A DNA stretch of 64,000 nucleotides. Origin: Chryseobacterium aquifrigidense. Its GTDB lineage: Bacteria > Bacteroidota > Bacteroidia > Flavobacteriales > Weeksellaceae. Both the position numbers and the translations under genes were made by a program. Shown in pieces: positions 15,364-24,049 of this stretch. The stretch is from positions 716,659 to 780,658 of the forward strand of contig NZ_VFPD01000002.1 of assembly GCF_006716485.1 (NCBI RefSeq), read 5' to 3'. How positions within the stretch are numbered: position 1 is the stretch's first letter; every line of letters starts with the position of its first letter. The notes under the pieces were generated by a model. The model worked only from the letters and a program-made list of their open reading frames with translations. It was not told the DNA's origin and made no database searches.

Positions 15364-16389
15364 ATGAAACAGCCGTGGATACATAGTGCAAAAACAGACT
15401 GGTGGTTTATCTTATCACCACCTTTTTTGGTGCTGCTTGTTATTTTTCTTTTTCAGAAACAAATTCAAGGGTTGGAAAATCATTATTCCTTTTATACATG
15501 GCTTTTTCTGATTGTTTTTGTGGATGTAGCCCATGTATATTCTACCTTGTTCAAAACCTATTTTGTAAAAGGAGAAATACAGAAAAATAAACTTCTTTAC
15601 CTTGGAATTCCTGCTGTAAGCTGGATATTGGGAATTATTCTGTTTCAATTCGGAAGTCTGACATTCTGGTCGGTTTTGGCGTTGATCGCTGTTTTTCATT
15701 TTATCCGACAACAGTACGGCTTTATGAGGATCTATGCCCGCTTTGAACCGAATAACTGGAGTAAAAAAATAGATGAGGTTGCCATCTACTCTGCAACTAT
15801 TTATCCGATGTTGTACTGGTTTAAAACACCCCGGGCTTTTACCTGGTTCGTTACTAATGAATTTGACTGGTTTAAAAACCTCCCGGATTATATTCCCTTC
15901 ATTACGATCATCTATTTTGCAATTTTGATCATTTGGCTTTTTAAAACTGTTGTTGAAGTTTTTAAAACAAAAAACATTAACATTCCCAAAACAGCACTGA
16001 TCACCGGAACATTCCTTTCCTGGTATTTTGGGATTATCTACTTTAACAACGATCTTCTTTTTACTTTTCTGAATGTAGTTTCTCACGGAATTCCTTACAT
16101 CGCATTGATTTATATAAGGGAAATACAACAAAAAGAAAATCATCAGCTGAGCTGGATGCAGATTTTTAAGTCTTTTTCCGGAGTATTACTATTTGTTGGT
16201 GTCATTTTATTATTTGCTTTTGTAGAAGAATTTTTGTGGGAAACCCTGGTGTGGAATGAGCACTTTTCCATGAATATGATGATCTCCGAAAATCTGTTTC
16301 AGTTTCTGGTTCCCTTACTGGTTGTTCCGCAGCTTACTCATTATCTGCTGGATGGCTTTATTTGGAGAAAACCAAAAAAAGTTACCTAA
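15364..16389 (+). CDS. Multi-TM membrane protein with conserved-looking intramembrane His motifs
   Basis: 341 residues with about eight or nine hydrophobic segments and short loops. Polar residues occur inside or next to membrane segments: DVAHVYSTLFKTY, HFIRQQYG, VVSHGIPY and LTHYLLDGFIW. Such scattered His resemble metal-binding membrane oxygenases (for example the Brp/Blh type), but I cannot assign the family. It follows the FAD protein by 9 bases and is the last gene of the operon: a new consensus -7 box overlaps its stop codon and drives the next gene. Confidence 0.78.
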   Translation: MKQPWIHSAKTDWWFILSPPFLVLLVIFLFQKQIQGLENHYSFYTWLFLIVFVDVAHVYSTLFKTYFVKGEIQKNKLLYLGIPAVSWILGIILFQFGSLTFWSVLALIAVFHFIRQQYGFMRIYARFEPNNWSKKIDEVAIYSATIYPMLYWFKTPRAFTWFVTNEFDWFKNLPDYIPFITIIYFAILIIWLFKTVVEVFKTKNINIPKTALITGTFLSWYFGIIYFNNDLLFTFLNVVSHGIPYIALIYIREIQQKENHQLSWMQIFKSFSGVLLFVGVILLFAFVEEFLWETLVWNEHFSMNMMISENLFQFLVPLLVVPQLTHYLLDGFIWRKPKKVT

Positions 16390-16394
16390 CTTTG
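16362..16394 (+). promoter_or_regulatory. Promoter of the GH43-like gene
   Basis: TTG (16362-16364), 22-base spacer, TAACTTTG (16387-16394). The -7 box begins on the TAA stop of the upstream gene. The ATG follows 22 bases later. Confidence 0.6.
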
Positions 16395-16416
16395 TCTCAA
16401 TCTTTAAAATCTAAAA

Positions 16417-18171
16417 ATGAGACAATATTTTCTGTCATTGACAATTTTTCTTGGAATTATTGTTGGTGCCCAGCAGAAAACTTTCTGCAATCCTATCAAC
16501 ATAGATTATGGTTATACTCCTTTTGAAGTTTTTTCAAAACAAGGGAAACATCGCGCTACGGCAGATCCGGTGATTGTTAATTTTAAGAATAAACTGTTTC
16601 TTTTTTCTACCAACCAGGAAGGATACTGGTACAGTGATGATATGCTGGACTGGAAGTTTGTCAAAAGAAAATTTTTAAGAGATACTAAATATATTCATGA
16701 TCTTAATGCTCCTGCAGTTTGGGCCATGAAAGATACTTTATACGTTTATGGTTCTACCTGGGAACAGGATTTCCCGATCTGGAAAAGTACAAATCCTACG
16801 AAAGATGACTGGAAAATAGCGGTAGATACTTTAAAAGTGGGAGCTTGGGATCCGGCATTCCATTATGATGAAGATAAAAATAAACTGTATCTGTACTGGG
16901 GCTCAAGTAACGAATGGCCATTGCTGGGAACAGAAGTGAAAGTAAAAAATCTTCAGTCTGAAGGTTTCGTAAAACCTATTATTAAATTAAAACCTGAAGA
17001 CCACGGATGGGAACGTTTTGGGGAATACAATGACAATGTTTTTCTTCAGCCTTTTGTAGAAGGAGCTTGGATGACAAAGCATAACGGAAAATATTATATG
17101 CAGTACGGTGCTCCGGCAACAGAATTCAGTGGATACTCGGATGGAGTATACGTAAGTAAAAATCCTTTGGAAGGCTTCGAATATCAACAGCATAATCCGT
17201 TTTCCTATAAACCTGGAGGATTTGCCAGAGGAGCAGGCCACGGAGCTACGTTTGAAGATAATTACAAAAACTGGTGGCACATTTCTACCATTTTTATTTC
17301 TACTAAAAATAATTTTGAAAGAAGACTGGGAATCTGGCCTGCAGGGTTTGATAAAGATGATGTAATGTACTGTAATACAGCTTATGGAGATTATCCTACT
17401 TATCTTCCGCAATACGCACAGGGAAAAGATTTTACAAAAGGTCTTTTTGCCGGCTGGATGCTGCTGAATTATAACAAACCTGTTCAGGTATCGTCTACTT
17501 TAGGTGGATATCAGCCCAACTATGCTGTAGATGAAGATATCAAAACCTACTGGAGCGCCAAAACAGGAAATTCCGGGGAATGGTTTCAAACGGATTTGGG
17601 TGAGGTTTCCACCATCAATGCTATTCAGATCAATTATGCAGATCAGGATGCTGAGTTCATGGGGAAAACCTTTGGAAAAATGCATCAGTATAAAATCTAC
17701 GGTTCCAATGACGGGAAAAAGTGGAGTGTAATTGTGGATAAAAGCAAAAACACCAAAGATGTTCCTCACGATTATGTAGAACTTGAACATCCTGCAAAAG
17801 CCCGTTTCCTTAAAATGGAAAACCTGAAAATGCCAACAGGAAAATTTGCATTAAGCGGTTTCAGAGTGTTTGGAAAAGGAGCAGGAAAACAGCCCGCAAA
17901 AGTAGAAGGTTTTGTACCATTAAGAGCTGATCCCAAAAAGTATGGGGAAAGAAGAAGTATCTGGATGAAATGGGAGCAGAATCCTGATGCAGACGGCTAT
18001 GTAATTTATTTCGGAAAGTCTCCTGATAAATTGTATGGCAGCATTATGGTCTACGGAAAGAATGAATATTTCTTTACAGGTGCAGACCGAACGGATGCTT
18101 ACTATTTCCAGATTGAAGCTTTCAATGCGAATGGCGTTTCAGAAAGAACAGCCGTTGCAAAGTCAGAATAA
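16417..18171 (+). CDS. Secreted GH43-like glycoside hydrolase with F5/8C and FN3-like domains
   Basis: 584 residues. A signal peptide (about 1-18, cleaved near GAQ) leads into a five-bladed beta-propeller domain of GH43 type (about 25-345). The probable triad is Asp50 (TADPV), Asp145 (GAWDPAF) and Glu215 (VEGAW). A discoidin/F5-8C carbohydrate-binding domain follows (about 352-490), then an FN3-like domain (about 500-582). It likely hydrolyses arabinose-, xylose- or galactose-containing glycans in the periplasm or at the surface. There is no type IX sorting tail. It has its own promoter and ends at a bidirectional terminator, so it is independent of the preceding operon. Confidence 0.87.
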   Translation: MRQYFLSLTIFLGIIVGAQQKTFCNPINIDYGYTPFEVFSKQGKHRATADPVIVNFKNKLFLFSTNQEGYWYSDDMLDWKFVKRKFLRDTKYIHDLNAPAVWAMKDTLYVYGSTWEQDFPIWKSTNPTKDDWKIAVDTLKVGAWDPAFHYDEDKNKLYLYWGSSNEWPLLGTEVKVKNLQSEGFVKPIIKLKPEDHGWERFGEYNDNVFLQPFVEGAWMTKHNGKYYMQYGAPATEFSGYSDGVYVSKNPLEGFEYQQHNPFSYKPGGFARGAGHGATFEDNYKNWWHISTIFISTKNNFERRLGIWPAGFDKDDVMYCNTAYGDYPTYLPQYAQGKDFTKGLFAGWMLLNYNKPVQVSSTLGGYQPNYAVDEDIKTYWSAKTGNSGEWFQTDLGEVSTINAIQINYADQDAEFMGKTFGKMHQYKIYGSNDGKKWSVIVDKSKNTKDVPHDYVELEHPAKARFLKMENLKMPTGKFALSGFRVFGKGAGKQPAKVEGFVPLRADPKKYGERRSIWMKWEQNPDADGYVIYFGKSPDKLYGSIMVYGKNEYFFTGADRTDAYYFQIEAFNANGVSERTAVAKSE

Positions 18172-18189
18172 AAATTCAATTTTAAAATA

Positions 18190-18231
18190 AAAAAATAGCA
18201 CGTTTTGAAGAATCAGAACGTGTTATTTTTT
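18190..18231. terminator. Bidirectional terminator between GH43-like and esterase genes
   Basis: AAAAAATA-G-CACGTT (18190-18204) pairs with AACGTG-T-TATTTTTT (18217-18231), 12-base loop. It overlaps the last codons of the minus-strand esterase gene. Confidence 0.75.
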
Positions 18232-19083
18232 GTCTGTTTTTTTGAGAAATGTTTCTATTTTATCAATAAGAAATTGATCATTTGGGTGTTGATCCCAGTC
18301 CAGATGCCCGCCATTGAATGAATAAGACTCATGGAAAATATGGTTTTTATTTAAAACAGAATCTAATATCTTTTCTTGTGAAGAAGGAATAACACGATCT
18401 GAATTTCCATAGTAAGATAAAGTAGGAGCGGAGTTTTCATCGATCCATTTTACAGGACTTGCAAAATCTATTAGTGATGTTCCCGCTTTCTGTATTTGGG
18501 GATCAACAAGTCTTTTTTCCACAAAAGAATATTCCTGATAGTTTTTAAAACCCGGATCTGAAAGGTCTGCAGGACCAACAATATTAATCACAGCTTTTAC
18601 TTTTTTATCTGTATCAAACTTATAGGCATACAGCATAGATAAATGGGCTCCGGCGCTGTTGCCTAATAAAATCACATTTGGATTATACCCCAGTTTATTT
18701 TTTAGTAGTTCAGTTACTTTTTTTATATCATCAGTTTGATTGGGAAGTCCAAAGTTACTAGCTGAAGCTAGTCTGTAGTTCATATTAACGAAGATATAAT
18801 CGGGAAATCTCTCCATCATAGAAAGAGTGAAAAATGTAAGCTGTGATTTATTTCCACTGCGCCAGCCCCCACCATGAATCATGATAAAAACATTCTTTTC
18901 CTGAGTTGTTTTGATTTGTGGAATATAGAGATCCATTACCTGTTCAGCACTCTTTCCGTAATGAATATTCTCCTCTTTGTCAAAGTTGATATCCTTACCT
19001 AGTTTAATCTTTTTTTCTGTACAGCCAGCCCAAAGAAAAAGAAGACTCATGTAAATTAAAATAATCGGTATGTGTTTTTTCAT
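18223..19083 (-). CDS. Lipoprotein alpha/beta-hydrolase (BD-FAE/HSL-like esterase)
   Basis: 286 residues. A lipoprotein signal (LLFLWAGC, Cys21) precedes an alpha/beta-hydrolase domain. The oxyanion-hole motif HGGGW is present, together with the nucleophile elbow GNSAG, an Asp in GNSDRVIP and His in GGHLDWD. It resembles carbohydrate-acetyl or feruloyl esterases (BD-FAE) and kynurenine-formamidase-like esterases. It lies 80 bases downstream of two barrel receptor genes on the same strand and opposite a GH43-like enzyme, so a role in glycan deacylation is plausible. Confidence 0.88.
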   Translation of the reverse strand: MKKHIPIILIYMSLLFLWAGCTEKKIKLGKDINFDKEENIHYGKSAEQVMDLYIPQIKTTQEKNVFIMIHGGGWRSGNKSQLTFFTLSMMERFPDYIFVNMNYRLASASNFGLPNQTDDIKKVTELLKNKLGYNPNVILLGNSAGAHLSMLYAYKFDTDKKVKAVINIVGPADLSDPGFKNYQEYSFVEKRLVDPQIQKAGTSLIDFASPVKWIDENSAPTLSYYGNSDRVIPSSQEKILDSVLNKNHIFHESYSFNGGHLDWDQHPNDQFLIDKIETFLKKTDKK

Positions 19084-19163
19084 AGTGATTAAATATAAAA
19101 AATCCGCTGAAAATAATCAGCGGATACCGTAAGAATAATTGAATATGAAGAAAGATAATTCTT

Positions 19164-21422
19164 TTACCTTGTTCTGCTTTTAATGGCATCTGATGCGCCT
19201 TCTATATCTCTTACCTTTTTCACCTTCTGGTTTCCGAAATTATAGGTAAGACTTACGATTAAGCTTCTGTTGTAGCGGTTTTGATGGACATAATTATAAT
19301 TCCCGTTTTCCTGAAAGTCCTCAATTTTAACGATGTTGGTATTCAGTACATCATTTACATTCACTGCAAACGTCCAGTCGTTCCACATTTTCTTAAGACT
19401 AAGATCTAAACTCATCAGGTTTTTCAATGAACCAAGCTCAATCTGCTGCTTGTCTACGAAGAAATAATTAAGTCCGAAGAACCATGTTTTCTTTTTATCA
19501 AGACGAACGGTGTTGTTGGTTTGGATCAAAAGGCTGGTAGAATTGGTTTTATTGGTGTAGGTAATAAAGTTTCCATTAGGACCTTTTTGATCTTTGAATC
19601 GGTCTCCGGTTGTAGGATCAGTATCAAGACTTCCATTGTTAATATTATGCTGTACACCGATATTGAAATTGGTCGTCCAGTATTGTTTGAAAAATGACTT
19701 TTGAATACCTACCATGGCAGACATTTCCTGCTTATTCCCAAAATTGGTTCTGATATATCTTAAAGCCGGGTTTTCTCCTTCCTTCCCGGCCGGCGATACC
19801 GGATATCCCTGAAGCGGAACCTGTGTGATCACATCCTGAATATAAGAGTGATTTAGAATCAGGAAATATGAATTTTTGAACATATAAGTAAGCTCCTGAT
19901 TATAGGTGGAAGATGCCTTTACAAATGGGTTGTTCTGAGTATAATTATCATCTGTAAGAATGTTTCTTACCGGATTAAGTTCCCAGAAACTAGGTCTTCT
20001 CATTCTGCTTGAGAAGGAATAGGAGATATTGTTTTTATCATTAATTGCATAATTCAGACTTAGATAGGGAAGAAGGTTTTTGTAATTTCTTTCAATTCTT
20101 CTTAGGGCTTCTGTGGGAGCATTGTCAGAAGTTCCAAGGCTGTTTGTAATTTCGTATCTGGCACCTACTTTTCCGGAAAGTTTGTCGGAAATTTTTTTCT
20201 CAACGGTAAGATACATTCCGTAGATGTTTTCATCATAGATAAAATGGTTAGGCCTTGAATCCGGAGCTTTTACGGGATTAAAGGAGTAAGTGATGTTTTT
20301 AGAATCGTTATCTGTTTTGGTCTTGTTATAATTTCCGCCTATAGAAACCGTCAGATCATTTTTAAACTTTTGATTATAATCCACCATTCCGGAGAAGTTA
20401 TTAATGATCTGTGGAAGGTCCTGAATGACTTGTCTTGTTCTTGTCCCAACAACTCTGTCAATATCTGAAGCGAAAGTTTGGTTATCTGTGAACTGAAATC
20501 TTCTATAGTTGAGGTAAGCACCGTTTACATTCAGTTTACTGCCTAACGAATCCGTTTTTAATTCATAATTTAAATTCACAGAATTGTTATAAGATCTTGA
20601 ATCCTCCCGGTTTTTAGACCATGTATATTCTGTATTTGTTTTTTTAATGGTATTAAATAAGTCTACCGTTGAATTATAACTTTTATTGGCCCATGTGTTC
20701 CATGATAATGCAAGATTGCTCTTATCATTCAGCTGATAATCAATATTCAGGTAACCCCCTATGTTTTTATTCGGGTCATCAACATCTCCTACAGATTCAT
20801 TAGAAGTTTTTACAGTCCCATTTCTTAAAGTATAAGTTTGTGGCTCGATATTTTCACCCCCGCTAAGGCTGGCGCTTATTCCCAGTTTGTTTTTTCTGTA
20901 GTTGGCTGAGAAGCTTGCCTGGCTTCCATTGTATTTATTGGTGGTGTTAGACATTCTCATGTTTCCATTCAGGCCATCACTCATTTTTTTCTTTAAAACG
21001 ATATTGATGATCCCATCAGATGATTCTGCCTGATACTCACTTCCCGGAACTGTAATGACTTCAATTTTCTGGATATTCTCAGCCGGAGTATTTTTCAGAA
21101 ACTGAGCCAGAGATTCGGAATCCATATTGCTTTTTCTTCCGTTGATATAGATCAGCGCATTATTTTTTCCGGCAATTTTTAATGTTTTATCGTCTGTGGA
21201 AGATAATAACGGGGTCTGCTTCAGGAGGTCAAAAGTAGTATTTCCTTTCGCTACGGGAGAAGCTGCTACATCATATACAAAACGGTCGCTTTGCTTTTTG
21301 AAAACCTGCTTTGTAATGGTGACTCCTTCTATATTTTTTGTTTTTGCCGTATCAGATTTCTTCTCCTGAGCAAATGCGCAAGTACCGAATACGATGGCCA
21401 TTGACAAAATTATACGTTTCAT
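19164..21422 (-). CDS. TonB-dependent-receptor-like outer membrane beta-barrel protein (copy 2)
   Basis: 752 residues with a signal peptide (1-18, AFA|QEKK). A plug-like domain (about 45-165) contains the pattern LIYINGRKS...IQKIEVITVPGSEY. The long C-terminal barrel belongs to the OMP_b-brl_3 family and ends in alternating aromatic strands (SLIVSLTYNFGNQ). No N-terminal carboxypeptidase-like repeat is present. It is a close paralogue of the gene immediately upstream (gap 44 bases), with the same plug motifs and C-terminal tail (SDAIKSRTR against NDAVKSRT). The ligand is unknown. Confidence 0.9.
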   Translation of the reverse strand: MKRIILSMAIVFGTCAFAQEKKSDTAKTKNIEGVTITKQVFKKQSDRFVYDVAASPVAKGNTTFDLLKQTPLLSSTDDKTLKIAGKNNALIYINGRKSNMDSESLAQFLKNTPAENIQKIEVITVPGSEYQAESSDGIINIVLKKKMSDGLNGNMRMSNTTNKYNGSQASFSANYRKNKLGISASLSGGENIEPQTYTLRNGTVKTSNESVGDVDDPNKNIGGYLNIDYQLNDKSNLALSWNTWANKSYNSTVDLFNTIKKTNTEYTWSKNREDSRSYNNSVNLNYELKTDSLGSKLNVNGAYLNYRRFQFTDNQTFASDIDRVVGTRTRQVIQDLPQIINNFSGMVDYNQKFKNDLTVSIGGNYNKTKTDNDSKNITYSFNPVKAPDSRPNHFIYDENIYGMYLTVEKKISDKLSGKVGARYEITNSLGTSDNAPTEALRRIERNYKNLLPYLSLNYAINDKNNISYSFSSRMRRPSFWELNPVRNILTDDNYTQNNPFVKASSTYNQELTYMFKNSYFLILNHSYIQDVITQVPLQGYPVSPAGKEGENPALRYIRTNFGNKQEMSAMVGIQKSFFKQYWTTNFNIGVQHNINNGSLDTDPTTGDRFKDQKGPNGNFITYTNKTNSTSLLIQTNNTVRLDKKKTWFFGLNYFFVDKQQIELGSLKNLMSLDLSLKKMWNDWTFAVNVNDVLNTNIVKIEDFQENGNYNYVHQNRYNRSLIVSLTYNFGNQKVKKVRDIEGASDAIKSRTR

Positions 21423-21466
21423 GTTGTTGTTATTTAAGAGTGGTTTAGTAATAAAGTTTTTATAAA

Positions 21467-23728
21467 TCAGGTTCTTGATTTTACAGCATCATTAGCTGAT
21501 TTCATTTCCCTTGCTTTTTTCAGTTTCTGATTTCCGAAATTATAGGTAACCCCGATGCTCATTAGCCTTGGATAGTTGAAGTTGGTGATATTATTGTATT
21601 TTCCATTAGGCTGTACTCCTTTAATACTGTAGAAACTTTGATTGAATAAGTCACTCACTTCAGCTACGATTGTCCAGTCTCCTGCAATTTTTTTCAGACT
21701 CAAATCAAAGCTTTGTCTCGCTCCAATCATTCCTCCTTCCATTGCGGTCTGGCTGGCAAAGAAGTAATTCACTCCCAGGAACCAGTCTTTTTTAGAAGAC
21801 AGTCTGATAACATTATTGAGGGTTGCAGACATATTGTAGTTTTTAACATCAATGATATAAGGATCTACTACTTCAGTTTCTCCCGGAACGGGCATAGAAG
21901 TAGGATCTTCAAATACGCCACCCTTATAGGTAACATATCCTAAATTGACAGAATAGTTGGTTGTCCATATGTCTTTGAACCATGATTTGTTCATTCCAAG
22001 AGTTAATGCAATCTCCCTGTTCTTACCATAATTAGTTCTGATATATCTTAAGAATCTGGTAGTTTCCATAATTGGATTTCCTTTGATATCCTTGATGATT
22101 TTCCCCTTAGAATCTTTTTTAGGAGCTGTTACCGTTCCCTGCAATGGAATCAGGTCTGAGGCTGCTGCATCTTCCACCATATTAAAACTAAGATTGGCAT
22201 AGAATGCATTTTTGTACATATAATTAAGTTCCTGATTATAGTATTTGGAAGCCAATATAAATGGATTGTTCTGTGTATAATTGGTTGGAGTAAAATAGGT
22301 TCTTGAAGGATTCAGCTCCCAGAATCTAGGTCTTCTGATTCTGCTGGAAAAAGTATAACTTAAATTATGGTCTGCACTGATGGCATAATTTAAATTCAGG
22401 TAAGGCAGAAGGTTGTTGTAATTTCTTTCAAATCCTGTTTTGTCTACAATATCTCCGGTACTTCTGGTCATTTCATATCGGGTACCTATTTTTCCGGATA
22501 TTTTTTCAGTTAATTTTCTTTCATAGTTCAGATAAATCCCCAATATGTTTTCCTTGTAAATAAAGTGATTGGTTTGGTTGGGATCGATGATAAATTCTCC
22601 GTTTTTCAGTTTATCCTGTCTGGTATCATTATCCGTATTAGTGTGGTTATAACTTACTCCCATCAACCATGTAGCTCCTTTCGCTGTTTTTTTCAGATAA
22701 TCAATATTAGCTGCGTAATTGTTGATAATTTGTGGCACTGCCTGATGTAATGCTGAATATTTGTTGATGGTATCATTCGTTAAAGGAAAACTTTCATTGA
22801 AACTTACTTTATCCCTGTTGAACCACAGGTAAGAAATGTTTGATGTAAGCTTACTTCCCAGGGAATCTGTTTTCATCTCATAATTTAAATTGAAAGAGTG
22901 ATTTCTGGTCTGTGCATCCTCATTATTGACTGTTCTGTTATTTAACACCCCGTTTTGCCAGTTAGTAATATCCAGTACGGAATTGAAGCTTTTATTGTAT
23001 CTCATATTGTAGGAGAATCCAAGACTGTGTTTTTTATTGATCTCGTAATCAACATTGAAGCCTCCACCAAAATTTTTGTTAGGATCGTCATTAAACCCAA
23101 AGGATTCATTTTTGAAAGTAGGATCTCCGTTGGACAGCGTATATCTTTGTCTGTCTGTCCAGCTGCCTGTTCTGAAATTAGAATTACCAGACCATTTTCC
23201 CTGTCTGAAGTTAAAAGAAGCTCCTGCATTGGGATTATTGTAATAAGCCTGCTCGTTCTGCATTTTCAGCGTTCCGTTGTAGCCGTTGTTTTTGCTTTTT
23301 TTCATGACAATATTAATCACGCCTTCTTTAGATTCAACCTGGAATTCACTTCCGGGAACTGTAATGACTTCTATTTTCTGGATATCCTCAGATGGAGTAG
23401 ACTTCAGCATTTCAATCAATGCCTCAGAATCCATATTGGTTTTCTTATTGTTGATGTAAATTACCGCATCATTTTTTCCCAAAATCTTCAGCGTTTTTCC
23501 GTCAATGCTGGAAATCATCGGTGTTTGTTTCAAAAGATTAAAGGTGTTGGTTCCTTTTGCGATAGATGAAGAAGCTACATCGTATACCAAACGGTCACCC
23601 TGCTTTTTGAAAACCTGCTTCTTGAGAGTCACTGCATCTATAGCATTTACTTTCAAACTATCTTTTTTCTGCTGGGCAGTGATAAGTCCACCGAAAAATA
23701 GTGCTGCAATAAGAATTTGAGTCTTCAT
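21467..23728 (-). CDS. TonB-dependent-receptor-like outer membrane beta-barrel protein (copy 1)
   Basis: 753 residues, signal peptide about 1-18 (LITA|QQKK). The organisation matches the following gene: plug with VIYINNKKTNMDSEAL and IQKIEVITVPGSEF, then an OMP_b-brl_3 barrel ending MSIGVTYNFGNQK. It is the first gene of a minus-strand unit with a consensus promoter at 23778-23809. The tandem pair probably arose by duplication; divergence is greatest in the barrel loops, which suggests different ligands. Confidence 0.9.
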   Translation of the reverse strand: MKTQILIAALFFGGLITAQQKKDSLKVNAIDAVTLKKQVFKKQGDRLVYDVASSSIAKGTNTFNLLKQTPMISSIDGKTLKILGKNDAVIYINNKKTNMDSEALIEMLKSTPSEDIQKIEVITVPGSEFQVESKEGVINIVMKKSKNNGYNGTLKMQNEQAYYNNPNAGASFNFRQGKWSGNSNFRTGSWTDRQRYTLSNGDPTFKNESFGFNDDPNKNFGGGFNVDYEINKKHSLGFSYNMRYNKSFNSVLDITNWQNGVLNNRTVNNEDAQTRNHSFNLNYEMKTDSLGSKLTSNISYLWFNRDKVSFNESFPLTNDTINKYSALHQAVPQIINNYAANIDYLKKTAKGATWLMGVSYNHTNTDNDTRQDKLKNGEFIIDPNQTNHFIYKENILGIYLNYERKLTEKISGKIGTRYEMTRSTGDIVDKTGFERNYNNLLPYLNLNYAISADHNLSYTFSSRIRRPRFWELNPSRTYFTPTNYTQNNPFILASKYYNQELNYMYKNAFYANLSFNMVEDAAASDLIPLQGTVTAPKKDSKGKIIKDIKGNPIMETTRFLRYIRTNYGKNREIALTLGMNKSWFKDIWTTNYSVNLGYVTYKGGVFEDPTSMPVPGETEVVDPYIIDVKNYNMSATLNNVIRLSSKKDWFLGVNYFFASQTAMEGGMIGARQSFDLSLKKIAGDWTIVAEVSDLFNQSFYSIKGVQPNGKYNNITNFNYPRLMSIGVTYNFGNQKLKKAREMKSANDAVKSRT

Positions 23729-23777
23729 GATTATTCTTTTTTAATTAATAGCTTGTATGGTTTGTTATTTAACATTA

Positions 23778-23809
23778 CAAAGATATATAATAAATCTAGT
23801 ATCATGCAA
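23778..23809 (-). promoter_or_regulatory. Promoter of the tandem barrel genes
   Basis: On the minus strand: TTG (23809-23807), 21-base spacer, TATCTTTG (23785-23778). This is a consensus match, about 50 bases upstream of the ATG at 23728. Confidence 0.7.
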
Positions 23810-24049
23810 TACAAAGTACTGAAAAATATTTATAAATAAATGTAATCAATTGATTATCAGTTATTAAAAATTTACATTAAAATATTGATTGCCTGACCTT
23901 TTCTGTATAATAAGACAAATAAGGAGAAGTAAATGTTACATCAAAGACAAAAATTAATAAAGATTTTTTTAAAATTGAAGAAAAAGAATAAAAAATATCA
24001 GTGATGTTATTTTATTATTAATTTAGTGAAAACTAAAAACTAATACCAT
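23810..24049. other. AT-rich intergenic region
   Basis: Divergent spacer between the barrel gene and the lipoprotein gene. Apart from the promoter at its left end I see no gene, repeat or clear plus-strand promoter. TAATTTAG near 24018 is a poor -7 candidate. Confidence 0.4.

Noticed and set aside
15415..16143. A 242-codon frame on the minus strand inside the multi-TM gene
   Set aside because: Complement of a hydrophobic coding region; no domain, and it is antisense to a gene with clear operon context.
22955..23569. A 204-codon plus-strand frame opposite a barrel gene
   Set aside because: Shadow of the receptor coding strand; no recognisable motif.
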